49,487 nt of DNA from Victivallaceae bacterium (lineage in GTDB: Bacteria; Verrucomicrobiota; Lentisphaeria; Victivallales; Victivallaceae): assembly GCA_028718375.1 (NCBI GenBank), contig JAQULZ010000005.1, forward strand, positions 1 to 49,487, written 5' to 3'. How positions within the stretch are numbered: the first letter of the stretch is position 1; every line of letters begins with the position of its first letter. Both the position numbers and the translations under genes were made by a program. This document shows, one piece after another, positions 34,809 through 42,928 of the stretch. The notes beneath the pieces were generated by a model. The model ran no database searches. It worked only from the letters and a program-made list of their open reading frames with translations, and was not told where the DNA came from.

Positions 34809-35737
34809 TTATTTTTTACGAAAACCCCCATAAAATAATGATGTGCCAGCGGCTCGCCGGATTCATTCAGCGCCCGGTTGAAATATGCCGCCAGTTCCGG
34901 ATCGTCCCGCAGCGGCAGCACTTGGTCAAAACCGGCCAGTACGCTGGTCTGCAACAGCCATTCCAAAGTGATGATGCCGCCGGCCGGCTGAATCGGCACG
35001 GTTCCGTCCTCCCGCATCCGGACGGTAAAACCGTTCGCGGTGAGCAGCTTAGACAACTGCTTCGAAGCGACCGGAAATTCCGGTTTTAAGGCCAGTTTCA
35101 CCCGGCCGGGAAATTTATTCATACATTTACGGAAAGCGTAAAATACCGGCGCCAGCGTGTCGCGGTAATTTACCACGAAAGCCCAACTGCCGCCCGGTTT
35201 CAACACCCGGGCGGCTTCGGCAATCACCCGGGCCGGATTGGAATAACCTATCGCCCAGCCGGAAAAGATCAGCGCGGCTGATCTATCGGCCCGGCTCGAT
35301 AAAAACTCCAGTAAATCCGCCTCCACCAGTTCCGGGCGGGAACACTTTGCTCCGGCAACCCGGAGCATTTCGGGAGAAATATCCACCCCGATTACCGGAT
35401 TGCCCGGGTATTCTGCTTCCAGGTACGCCGTTGAAAAACCGGTCCCGCAGCCCAAATCCAGAATATCCCCCTCCCCCGCCGGCGGCAGACTGCCTAAAAG
35501 TTTTTCCGTTACCGGGCGCAACCGGCAAAGCCATTGGTCGTCATAAGTTGCCGCGGCTTTATCATAACCGGCCCCGTAATCCCGCCCGGAAAGCCAGCGC
35601 TTCGCGCCCGCCAGTTTCAACAGGCGGCAATTGAGATAAAAACACCTGAAATAACTCGCGATAGTGCATTTTCTGATATAAAAAAACCAGACCGGCGGCG
35701 TTTCGGAAAACTTTGCTTTTTCATCGATTTCAGCCAT
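34805..35737 (-). CDS. Class I SAM-dependent methyltransferase
   Basis: A 310-residue protein with an extra N-terminal segment of about 60 residues containing hydrophobic and aromatic residues (WFFYIRKCTIASYFRCFYL), possibly membrane-associating. The Rossmann methyltransferase core follows: motif I DILDLGCGTGFSTAYL, motif II VIGVDISPEM, then ALIFSGWAIGYSN and VLKPGGSWAFVV. It resembles UbiE/Methyltransf_11-type enzymes that act on small molecules or lipids. It is the first gene of a two-gene unit with the radical SAM protein (ATGA overlap). The acceptor is unknown. Confidence 0.85.
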   Translation of the reverse strand: MAEIDEKAKFSETPPVWFFYIRKCTIASYFRCFYLNCRLLKLAGAKRWLSGRDYGAGYDKAAATYDDQWLCRLRPVTEKLLGSLPPAGEGDILDLGCGTGFSTAYLEAEYPGNPVIGVDISPEMLRVAGAKCSRPELVEADLLEFLSSRADRSAALIFSGWAIGYSNPARVIAEAARVLKPGGSWAFVVNYRDTLAPVFYAFRKCMNKFPGRVKLALKPEFPVASKQLSKLLTANGFTVRMREDGTVPIQPAGGIITLEWLLQTSVLAGFDQVLPLRDDPELAAYFNRALNESGEPLAHHYFMGVFVKNK

Positions 35738-35781
35738 TTTAATATTCCTTAAATTATAAAGAACTACGGAAAATCTCTCGG

Positions 35782-36804
35782 TTATTTTTTACTTTTCATC
35801 GCCTTTTCCAGCATTTCAACAGCATCAGTGTTTTTCAGATTTCTGTTTTTCCTGGCGTAATCCAAAGCGGTCTTTCCTTGCCTGTCCTTTATGGCGACGT
35901 CGGCTCCCGCATCTATCAGGATTTTAATTATCTCACCATTTTTTCCATCGGCGGCAGCATACATCAACGCGGTATCTCCTTTTTTACTCTTCGCGTTAAC
36001 GTCAGCGCCTGCTTTCAACAACACTTTCACGACTTCAGGATTTTCATTTATAAAAACCGCATAAAAAAACGGCGTCATGCCGGAAAAAGCTTCCTTTTCG
36101 TTGACATCCAACCCCGCATTTACCAATGCTTTTATCATTTCGGGATTTTTTCCGCATACTACCGCAAGAGAAAGGTAGCTTTTTCTTCTTCCTTCCGGTT
36201 TCAGGTTCAAGCCCGCTTTCAACAACATATTGAGGAATTCCGGACTTTCGGTAAATTTGACTGCCAACAAAGTATGGCGGTTATCTTTTACGTTGACATC
36301 AGCTCCCGTATCGAGAAGAGTTTTAATTACCTCGGGATTCTTATTGAACCGCAAAGCATACATCAAAGGGGTAGTTCCTTTTTCATTTTTTGCATTGATG
36401 TCAGCCCCCGCTTTCAGCAATGCTTTTATCACTTCCGGATTTTTATTTGACGTGGCTGCATAATGCAAAGCGGTTTTGCCCCAGTTGTCTCTTAGATTGA
36501 CTTTTGTGCCGGCCTTAAGCAAAATTTCCGCTGCCTTTACATTTTCATTATGGGCGGCGGCATGCATAAGAAAAGTCATCCCTTCACCATCCCTGGCATC
36601 ATTGATATCACCCTTAAAACGCCTTGCGCATCTCACCAGATTTTCCACATCTTTAAAAGGGCCGTAACCGGCTGCAACAAAAACAAGATCATCTATTGTC
36701 ATGGGGTTTCTTTTTTCAGGGGCATTTTTTGCTCTTTCTGCCTCGGTAGAAAAACTCAGTAATACAGCACTCAATACAATCACTCCCGCATATAAGTTTT
36801 TCAT
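35782..36804 (-). CDS. Exported ankyrin-repeat protein
   Basis: A 340-residue protein with a signal peptide (MKNLYAGVIVLSAVLLSFS, cleavage likely after STEA) and roughly seven ankyrin repeats of 33-36 residues. Repeats show GKTALHYAA, GTTPLMYAL, GDTALMYAA, LLKAGADVNAK and similar. An AGGAG lies about 13 bp before the ATG, a rather long spacing. Ankyrin proteins bind partners rather than catalyse; the signal peptide places this one in the periplasm or outside the cell. The gene is visibly more AT-rich than its neighbours, with AAA/AAT-rich codons, which could reflect transfer or relaxed composition. No partner gene stands out. Confidence 0.85.
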   Translation of the reverse strand: MKNLYAGVIVLSAVLLSFSTEAERAKNAPEKRNPMTIDDLVFVAAGYGPFKDVENLVRCARRFKGDINDARDGEGMTFLMHAAAHNENVKAAEILLKAGTKVNLRDNWGKTALHYAATSNKNPEVIKALLKAGADINAKNEKGTTPLMYALRFNKNPEVIKTLLDTGADVNVKDNRHTLLAVKFTESPEFLNMLLKAGLNLKPEGRRKSYLSLAVVCGKNPEMIKALVNAGLDVNEKEAFSGMTPFFYAVFINENPEVVKVLLKAGADVNAKSKKGDTALMYAAADGKNGEIIKILIDAGADVAIKDRQGKTALDYARKNRNLKNTDAVEMLEKAMKSKK

Positions 36805-36940
36805 CTTAACTTTATCACTCCTTTTTTAAAGTAAAAATTCAGCCTTAAAAAATTGCTTATTATGAAAAAATTATGACTTTTTTTCTGTCGCGCTCTATGA
36901 CAGCAGGTATAATCGCCAGCCGCTTCATAGACGAACAACC

Positions 36941-37027
36941 CTAGATCGGGCCGCAAGCCGCGGCAATAAATACCAAAGCAATTGCGACGCAGACTGTCAA
37001 GACATTCATTATGATCGTCTTTTTCAT
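36941..37027 (-). CDS. 28-residue lipoprotein-like peptide downstream of tetR
   Basis: This ORF is not in the ORF track. An ATG at 37027 lies 2 bp after the stop of the TetR gene and is preceded by GGGAGG with good spacing. It encodes a 28-residue peptide with the complete layout of a bacterial lipoprotein signal: MKKTIIMN, then LTVCVAIALVFIAA and a lipobox-like AAACGPI, then TAG. After processing only about four residues would remain beyond and including the lipidated Cys. It could be a small entericidin-like lipoprotein, or the remnant start of an efflux membrane-fusion lipoprotein of the kind often found beside tetR. Reading on past the stop shows no clear homologous continuation. Confidence 0.55.
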   Translation of the reverse strand: MKKTIIMNVLTVCVAIALVFIAAACGPI

Positions 37028-37028
37028 A

Positions 37029-37688
37029 CTAACCTCCCGTTTTTTCGGTTAATCCAATATCAATTACAGGTACATGTTCGATGCAGGCCAGCAGCATTTG
37101 TTCCGCCTGAGCGGCAATTACCTGAAAAACCGCCGGACCGTCTTTGGCAAAATAGTAAACAACTCCGGCCAGCATGCTCCAGGCGGTTTCCGCAGTAATG
37201 ATCACCTGTTCTTCATTAAGATCAGGTCGCATGCTTCGGACCGTCTCCGCAATCAATTCAAGACCAGCGGCCTTACAGGCCCGGAGTCGCTGATAGATGT
37301 CGCTTCCATGGTCAAACACATCGAGGACGCCGCGTCTTTCGCTTTGAACCATAAAAAACACCAAGTTGAAATTTTCAGGGTACGCCAGCGCAAAATCAAA
37401 AAAGGCACGCACCATCATGACTCCGCGCTGCCGCCCCGGGCTGCCGGCCACGGCTGCATTAAGTTTGCTGATCAGCAGATCATAGCTTTCAAGCAGCAAG
37501 GCGGCAAAAATATGGGTTTTATCAGGAAAATAAAGATAAATAGTGCCCGGAGCAAGCTCACATAACGCGGCTATCTGGCGAATAGTAGTGCCGCTGAACC
37601 CTTGTTGCCTAAATACTGTCCTGGCCGCAGTCAGAATGTTCTGCCGGCGGCATTCCTTTTCCCGTCGTCGTCTGGCCGATATACCCAT
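37029..37688 (-). CDS. TetR/AcrR family transcriptional regulator
   Basis: A regulator of about 219 residues. The track start at 37694 is a GTG; the ATG at 37688 (MGISARRRR) is preferred. The N-terminal helix-turn-helix reads ILTAARTVFRQQGFSGTTI, then IAALCELAPGTIYLYFPDK, the standard TetR recognition element. The remaining helices form the ligand/dimer domain and carry no identifiable ligand signature. A perfect palindrome with the shape of a TetR operator lies 28 bp upstream, so autoregulation is likely. The gene is followed immediately by a tiny lipoprotein-like ORF. No efflux pump genes are adjacent in this window. Confidence 0.92.
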   Translation of the reverse strand: MGISARRRREKECRRQNILTAARTVFRQQGFSGTTIRQIAALCELAPGTIYLYFPDKTHIFAALLLESYDLLISKLNAAVAGSPGRQRGVMMVRAFFDFALAYPENFNLVFFMVQSERRGVLDVFDHGSDIYQRLRACKAAGLELIAETVRSMRPDLNEEQVIITAETAWSMLAGVVYYFAKDGPAVFQVIAAQAEQMLLACIEHVPVIDIGLTEKTGG

Positions 37689-37715
37689 AATCACTCGTCA
37701 CTGCTTTCGGGTTTA

Positions 37716-37753
37716 ATAATGAACATTGTTCATTATATATACATTGTTCATTA
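37716..37753. promoter_or_regulatory. Probable TetR operator upstream of the tetR gene
   Basis: ATAATGAACATTGTTCATTA (37716-37735, completed by T at 37736) is a perfect 21-bp palindrome with 10-bp arms around a central T. The half ACATTGTTCATTA recurs as a direct repeat at 37741-37753, 17 bp on, after a TATATAT stretch that could hold a -10 element. Position, symmetry and size fit TetR-family operators. The target is probably tetR itself, since the other neighbouring gene ends rather than begins here. Confidence 0.7.
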
Positions 37754-37784
37754 AATGCAAGAGCAATGCCTGAAAAAACTTTAA

Positions 37785-37817
37785 TTTTCGTGTATTTCGT
37801 GTGTTTCGCGGTTAAAA
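37785..37817. repeat. 9-bp-periodic CACGAAATA intergenic repeat, single copy
   Basis: TTTTCGTGTATTTCGTGTGT followed by TTCGCGGTTAAAA is the complement of the CCACGAAAC-ACACGAAAT-ACACGAAAA consensus seen at 10786-10889 and 49188-49217, with one C-to-T-type change in the outer unit (CGCGG). It lies directly beyond the stop of the PEGA gene, that is, at the 3' end of the Tad-like transcript, and upstream of the tetR operator. Confidence 0.65.
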
Positions 37818-37822
37818 AAACG

Positions 37823-39154
37823 TCACTCGTCCGCATCGGTCAGGGGATGAAGGTCTTCTATCCGGACGCGTTCCGCTTTTATTTTGACCCCGGGTTCCGG
37901 ACTGTAGATAATGTAACCCTGGTTTTTTTCTAAAAGCAGAACCAGCTTTCGGGGTTCATCTTTGAGCTTAAGCACCGAGTTGGCAATCCACACGTTGATT
38001 GGTTTGGGACGGGTTATCTGGGCTTTGCGTACCGTGACTGCGAACGTTTCGGTAGGCGGCAGCATGCGTTTATGGGCCAGCATAATGCGGTATTTCCCGG
38101 CCGGAAGATTCCGGATCCGGATCACTTTCGATAAATCTTTGCTTTCCCCGGCAACAGTTTCGCCATGTTTCTTGCCGTTGATATATACCGTTACTCCCGG
38201 AGGATTTACGCTCAGGTCGATCCCGCCGGTATTGCGCGTCAAGGTGAATTCAACTGTATTGACCCGTCCGGGGGTAATATGCACCTCCCGGCCGATGCCG
38301 TCAAAACCGTCCTTCGCCACTCTTACGTTATACTTGCCCGCCGGCAGATCGGCCACGGTCAACGGGGTTTTACCGTAACTCTTCCCGTCAATATATACCA
38401 GCGCCCCGTCCGGAGAACTGATAAACTTGAACGTGCCGGGGAGCCGCACCAAAGTAAGGGTTTTAGTCGTCGTTTTATCCCGGACTATGTCCACTGAGGT
38501 CTTTACGTCGGCAAAACCGGTCCGGGTAACTTTCACTTCATGCCGTCCTTCCTGCAACTCCGTACTATATGGCGTAAAACCGGAAGCCGCATCATCAATA
38601 TATACCCGGGCATGATCCGGTTCCGTATTCAAAACCAGTTGGCCGATATTGGATTCCAAAAGAATGCTGATTTTTTTGGGGCGGGCGTCGGTGATTTCCC
38701 ATTTCACGGTACGGGGCGACCGGTTGAGATGTTCAATTTGAGCGGAATATTCCCCCGCCCCCAAATCCGTAAGCACCAGAGGGGTAACCCCCTGTACCTT
38801 GCCGTTCATCACCACCCTGGCCCCTGCCGGTTTACTGACGACCAGAACCGCACTCTTCAGCGGCGCCAGTTTCAACTTAAGAACGGCTTTCCGGCCAAGC
38901 CCGACGTTAACGTAACTCCAGACCGGCTGAAAATTTTCCTTACTCATTTTAATGAGATAAGCGCCCGGCTTAAGTTTTAAATTGACCGGAGTCGGTTTTT
39001 TGAGTTTTATTCTGGAATTCACCAGCACTTCCGCTCCCTGCGGAACGGAATCCAGTTCCAGTTGCCCTTTCGTCTCCGGCGTACTTTCGGGCGCACAAGC
39101 CGTAACCAGCAGCATCCCGAGACTTATCATCATTAACCAACGGCAGTTCATCAT
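37823..39154 (-). CDS. PEGA-repeat lipoprotein
   Basis: A lipoprotein of about 443 residues. The track start at 39208 lies inside the upstream gene; the ATG at 39154 overlaps that gene's TGA and has GAGAGGAAG before it. Its N-terminus MMNCRWLMMISLGMLLVTAC carries the lipobox. Then come about five PEGA-type beta repeats of roughly 70 residues, seen in GQLELDSVPQGAEVLVN, AVLVVSKPAGARVVMNGK, GQLVLNTEPDHARVYID, GTFKFISSPDGALVYIDGK and GIDLSVNPPGVTVYINGK. PEGA domains are common in surface and cell-wall proteins and in kinase-linked sensory proteins. It closes the Tad/FHA gene run and may be an envelope component of that system. Confidence 0.87.
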   Translation of the reverse strand: MMNCRWLMMISLGMLLVTACAPESTPETKGQLELDSVPQGAEVLVNSRIKLKKPTPVNLKLKPGAYLIKMSKENFQPVWSYVNVGLGRKAVLKLKLAPLKSAVLVVSKPAGARVVMNGKVQGVTPLVLTDLGAGEYSAQIEHLNRSPRTVKWEITDARPKKISILLESNIGQLVLNTEPDHARVYIDDAASGFTPYSTELQEGRHEVKVTRTGFADVKTSVDIVRDKTTTKTLTLVRLPGTFKFISSPDGALVYIDGKSYGKTPLTVADLPAGKYNVRVAKDGFDGIGREVHITPGRVNTVEFTLTRNTGGIDLSVNPPGVTVYINGKKHGETVAGESKDLSKVIRIRNLPAGKYRIMLAHKRMLPPTETFAVTVRKAQITRPKPINVWIANSVLKLKDEPRKLVLLLEKNQGYIIYSPEPGVKIKAERVRIEDLHPLTDADE

Positions 39155-40683
39155 TTCTTCCTCTCCCGGGCGGCTTCCGAAAGCCGGTTTATCCGCAACC
39201 GGGCCCACTTATAGGCCTTTGAGCCTTCCGGAGCCAGCAGAATCATCTCATTCAATACTTCCACCGCCTCTTTGAGTTTATCCAAACGCTCCAGGCGTTC
39301 CACTTCATAAAGCAATTCCGTCCAGCGTTTTTTCCGCAACGCTTCGACTTCCGCATACCGTTTCCGGGCAATTTTCCAAATCTCCGGTTTAGGCGAAAAC
39401 TGGTCGAGATAATCAATCGTCAGTTTATACCGGCGTTCCGCCTCCAATAAATTGGCGGAATTGGCATTGCGGTTGGCGTAATACTCCTCGGCCCGCACAA
39501 AACTCGCCTTGGCGCGCTTTTGGAGTTCCTCCGGGGTCATGGCGAAAGTCAGCAGATCGTAACCGTCGGCAAAATCCTCAATCGCTCCTTCAATATCCTC
39601 AAAGGAGGTCGGAGCGGAATTATTCCGGATAACGATCGAGTTATAACGGTTATTGAGCGCAATCGCCAGTTTTCTGGTCGTATCGAGGTTGTTGACCGCC
39701 GATCCGAACGACACCGGCGGCAAGGTCATAAAACCGGTGTTTTCAACCGCCGTCCGCAAGGATTTAAGAAACTCCGGTTTGACCTCCTCGATAACTTTAT
39801 TGTAATGCCGGTCGGACTTCAAATCGTCAATGGCAAAGGTGGCGGTATGGTTTTCTATCAGCAGGGAAAACCGGAAAACATTGTCTTTAGCGACCACTTC
39901 CTTGACGTAATCCAATACCAGGGGGATTTCTTTTTCCGCCGTAACCGTAATCCCGACCGTTTTTTTGCCGTCCCGCCGGGAACTCAGAAACCAGAAGACA
40001 AATCCCGCCACCCCCACCAGCAGCACCAGGTAAAACAGAATATTGAACAGTTGTTTTCCGGCCGGCAGAGCGGAAGTTTTCCGCCCGGTCTTTACCGTTT
40101 TCCGGGATGCGCCGAAAATATCGGCGGCGCCTTCCGACAAGTCTTTGACCGTAATCACCGGTATGGTTTTCGCTCCGGAATCAGTCTCGGCGGCGGCAGA
40201 CGATTTTTTCCCGGTTTCACCCGCCACCGGTTCGGGCGGTGACGCTGAAACCGGCGGCGCGGTTTTCTTCGGCAGCGGTTCAAAAACGATCTTCTTTACG
40301 GCCGGCTGAGTTCCGGCTTGTTCAGACTTTTCCGCCGGCGCGGAATCAACTACCGGAATAACGGCAGCCGGAGAGGCATTTCCGGAAACCGCCTTCAGTT
40401 CCGTTATCCGGAAATTCTGATCGCCCAGGGTGATGGTGTCGCCTTCAGCCAACAGTTTTTCACCTTCAACCGGAATTTTGTTGACTTTGCTGCCGTTGGT
40501 GCTTCCCAGGTCTTTGATGAGCCAGTCTCCGGCCGAGTCAGTGGTCAGTTTGGCATGGTAACGCGATACGCCCGCGGTTTCGATGACGACATCGTTGTCG
40601 GTCTCCCGCCCGATGGAGATTTCCCGGCCGGACAATTCCAACCGTTCACCGCTGCGCGAACCATTCAGAAAATACAGTTTCAT
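39151..40683 (-). CDS. FHA-domain single-pass membrane protein
   Basis: A 510-residue protein. Residues 1-95 are a forkhead-associated phosphothreonine-binding domain (ISIGRETDNDVVI, VSRYHAKLT, DLGSTNGSKVN). A Pro/Ala/Lys-rich linker leads to a transmembrane helix at about 217-240 (LFNILFYLVLLVGVAGFVFWF). The extracytoplasmic part of about 270 residues ends in helices that look TPR-like (YKLTIDYLDQ, EAVEVLNEMILLAPEGSKAY). The cytoplasmic FHA would bind a phosphorylated partner, for example one modified by the kinase encoded at the head of this gene run. It starts within the stop of the DUF192 gene (ATGA overlap) and overlaps the PEGA gene start. Confidence 0.87.
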   Translation of the reverse strand: MKLYFLNGSRSGERLELSGREISIGRETDNDVVIETAGVSRYHAKLTTDSAGDWLIKDLGSTNGSKVNKIPVEGEKLLAEGDTITLGDQNFRITELKAVSGNASPAAVIPVVDSAPAEKSEQAGTQPAVKKIVFEPLPKKTAPPVSASPPEPVAGETGKKSSAAAETDSGAKTIPVITVKDLSEGAADIFGASRKTVKTGRKTSALPAGKQLFNILFYLVLLVGVAGFVFWFLSSRRDGKKTVGITVTAEKEIPLVLDYVKEVVAKDNVFRFSLLIENHTATFAIDDLKSDRHYNKVIEEVKPEFLKSLRTAVENTGFMTLPPVSFGSAVNNLDTTRKLAIALNNRYNSIVIRNNSAPTSFEDIEGAIEDFADGYDLLTFAMTPEELQKRAKASFVRAEEYYANRNANSANLLEAERRYKLTIDYLDQFSPKPEIWKIARKRYAEVEALRKKRWTELLYEVERLERLDKLKEAVEVLNEMILLAPEGSKAYKWARLRINRLSEAARERKK

Positions 40684-41114
40684 TTTCGACTCTCTTTAAA
40701 GGGAACTATCGACTCCATTTCCCGTACCAGCCGTTTGTCGTCCGGTTTGGCCGCCAGTTCCGCTACGCTTTCTTCGGCAACGTTGATCACATGGCCGACT
40801 TCGGTGCCGCTGTAGTCAATTAGCCCCGCCGGCAATTCAATGGTAGTAACGGCTTTCGCACACCGGACCCAGGGCAGCCAGCGCACCAGTCCCCGGCGCA
40901 AACCGACCACTTTGCGGTCGGCGTCAAGGAAAATAACATCAATGTTCTGCCCCATGAACAAGGTATGAATATTATTGCAACGCTCGAACACCATCGCGTC
41001 GAAACCGGATTCATAAAATCTCCGGCCGATCATTCCCTGCAGCCGGGCGCCGAAACTCACCGCAAAAAACGGTTTTCGCGCAATATACTTTTTATTGGTC
41101 AGGTTTACAATCAT
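40680..41114 (-). CDS. DUF192 family protein
   Basis: A 144-residue protein matching DUF192: FFAVSFGARLQGMIGRRF, the central MVFERCNNIHTLFMGQNIDVIFLD, and AVTTIELPAGLIDYSGTEVGHVI near the C-terminus. Family members are small beta-rich proteins of unknown function, often exported; here no signal peptide is evident. The gene lies 27 bp after tadC and overlaps the FHA gene by 4 bp, so it is part of the operon. DUF192 proteins occur beside tad genes in other bacteria as well, from general knowledge, but their role there is not established. Confidence 0.8.
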   Translation of the reverse strand: MIVNLTNKKYIARKPFFAVSFGARLQGMIGRRFYESGFDAMVFERCNNIHTLFMGQNIDVIFLDADRKVVGLRRGLVRWLPWVRCAKAVTTIELPAGLIDYSGTEVGHVINVAEESVAELAAKPDDKRLVREMESIVPFKESRK

Positions 41115-41141
41115 GCTTAATCCCGAAATACGGCAATCCCA

Positions 41142-42026
41142 TCAAAACAGCAAGGTCTTAAACGCCTGCAGCACAATCGGCATCACCAGAATAATCACTA
41201 CCGCAGGGAAAATGAACAGCGCCAGCGGCAGCACGATCTTCACCGGGGCCTCGCCCGCCTGCTTTTCCGCGCGGGAAAAACGTTTATTGCGCAGCATGTC
41301 GCCCTGGATCATCAGCAGTTCGCCGATACTGACCCCCAGTTCCTCCGCCTGAATAATGGCGCTGAGCACCGTGGACAAATCCGGCTGTCCCACCCGCACC
41401 GACAGTTCCCGCAACGCCTGCGAGCGTTTTTTACCCAGTTTGATTTCGTGGAAAGTGCGGCTCAGTTCCTCGTTCAGGGCATCCATTTTCCGGCGTTTGA
41501 TGATGTCGCGCAGCGCCGCCAGGAAATCCTTGCCGGCCTGAACCGACAACGTCAACAAGTCCAGTACATTAGGCAGCGCCCGGAGGATCTCCTCATGCCG
41601 GGACTGAATCACCTTGCGCAGCCAGACCGCCGGATAGATCACCAATATAACCAGCAGGATCACCCCGACTGCAAGCCGCTGCTGAATCAGGCCCAGCACC
41701 AGGGCAATTGCGCCGTAAACCCCGAGAATAATCCGCAGGGCAATAAAGTCGACCCCGGTAATCGTATCGGAATACCCCGCCATCGACAATTGCCGTTCAG
41801 TCTGCTCACCCCAGGACTTGAAGCTCGGATGCCGGGCGATGAACCGGACATTCCCGGCAAAAGGCAGCGCCAGAAGGAAAATCAGCGGCAGCCGCCGGCG
41901 CATTTCATAATCCAGCTTTTTTTCGACGGTAATCCGGCGGGAGAGGTTCAGGAAAAGCAGCAGGAAAAAACCGGCGGAAAGACCCGCGCAAACCGCCGGA
42001 ATCAGCGTCCAACTGAAAATTTCCAT
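41142..42026 (-). CDS. tadC: TadC-like type II/IV secretion platform protein (GspF family)
   Basis: An inner-membrane protein of about 294 residues. The track start at 42110 lies in the upstream gene; the ATG at 42026 follows TAAGGAGGCGGGTT and begins MEIFSWTLIPAV. Helices lie near the N-terminus (AVCAGLSAGFFLLLFLNL), in the middle (VILLVILVIYPAVW) and at the C-terminus (LFIFPAVVIILVMPIVLQ). The T2SF domain shows LPNVLDLLTLSVQAGKDFL and FSRAEKQAGEAPVKIVLPL. With TadB it should form the membrane platform on which the CpaF ATPase works. It starts 11 bp after the tadB stop. Confidence 0.88.
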   Translation of the reverse strand: MEIFSWTLIPAVCAGLSAGFFLLLFLNLSRRITVEKKLDYEMRRRLPLIFLLALPFAGNVRFIARHPSFKSWGEQTERQLSMAGYSDTITGVDFIALRIILGVYGAIALVLGLIQQRLAVGVILLVILVIYPAVWLRKVIQSRHEEILRALPNVLDLLTLSVQAGKDFLAALRDIIKRRKMDALNEELSRTFHEIKLGKKRSQALRELSVRVGQPDLSTVLSAIIQAEELGVSIGELLMIQGDMLRNKRFSRAEKQAGEAPVKIVLPLALFIFPAVVIILVMPIVLQAFKTLLF

Positions 42027-42037
42027 AACCCGCCTCC

Positions 42038-42928
42038 TTACACTCTGATCGAGGTTATTTTCCGAATCATCAGGAAACCGGCGATCACCAGAATAATGGC
42101 GACCGCACAACTTACGATCCCGATCACCGAGCGGAAAAAGGCCGCCATGGCGTCCGGCACGATATACGACATCAGAAACATCAGCGCAAACGGCATGATG
42201 CCGATGACGACCGCCTGCATCCGCCCCTGCGCCGTCAGCGCGCTTATCTTGCGGTAAATGCGGAGGCGTTCGCGGATAACCGCCGCCAGCCGTTCCAGGA
42301 CGGAAGTCAATTCTCCTCCGGTCTGGCGCGCCGTGATGATCGCCACCGCCACCAGTTCAAAATCCTCGCTTTCAATGCGCTTGCACATATTTTCCAGGGC
42401 ATTTTCCAAAGACACCCCCAAATGCAGTTCCTGAATCAGCAGCCGGAATTCGATGGAAATCGGCGGCCGGTTCTCTTCCGCCACGGCCTCCAGCGCCTGA
42501 TTGATGCTGAATCCGGCCTTCAGCGAACTGCTGATTGCGCCCAGAACGTCCTCAAGCTGTTCATTGAATTTGCCCAGCCGCCGAATCCGGAGGTAACGCA
42601 GGATCAGCCGCGGCACGGGAAAACTTGCCACCGCCACGATAACACCGAGGGCAACCGCCTTCGCCCAGGAAAAACCGCTGCTCGCGGCGCCGAAAACAAC
42701 CACCGTCATAAAACTGCAGAAGGCGCTGATCGCCAGACTCAAATCGAAAATCCGGCCGGCGGGCATCTGCAGCAGCACGTCGTCCAGTTCCACCGCCGCC
42801 TCTTTCAAATAACGCTCCTTGTAACGGGTGGAAATATAAATGAACGAGTCAATTATCACCAGCGTCGCCAGCGTCACCGCGATCAGAACGCAGACGCTCG
42901 GCACCCAGGTTCCGGTCATAATACTCAA
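42038..42928 (-). CDS. tadB: TadB-like type II/IV secretion platform protein (GspF family)
   Basis: A 296-residue membrane protein with an N-terminal helix (VCVLIAVTLATLVIIDSFIYI), further helices at about 60-110, and C-terminal helices (VVIGIMPFALMFLMSYIV, VSCAVAIILVIAGFLMI). The T2SF domain contains LEDVLGAISSSLKAGFSINQALEAVA and TARQTGGELTSVLERLA. The start is ambiguous. A TTG at 42928 overlaps the cpaF stop and has GGAGG at ideal spacing; an ATG at 42919 lies three codons later. It pairs with TadC to form the assembly platform of a Tad/Flp-like system. Confidence 0.88.
   Translation of the reverse strand: MSIMTGTWVPSVCVLIAVTLATLVIIDSFIYISTRYKERYLKEAAVELDDVLLQMPAGRIFDLSLAISAFCSFMTVVVFGAASSGFSWAKAVALGVIVAVASFPVPRLILRYLRIRRLGKFNEQLEDVLGAISSSLKAGFSINQALEAVAEENRPPISIEFRLLIQELHLGVSLENALENMCKRIESEDFELVAVAIITARQTGGELTSVLERLAAVIRERLRIYRKISALTAQGRMQAVVIGIMPFALMFLMSYIVPDAMAAFFRSVIGIVSCAVAIILVIAGFLMIRKITSIRV

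Noticed and set aside
36870-36910. Intrinsic terminator from CTGTC/GACAG followed by seven A on the minus strand
   Set aside because: The homopolymer is A rather than T on the minus strand, and on the plus strand the T-run precedes the stem, so it has the wrong polarity for either direction.
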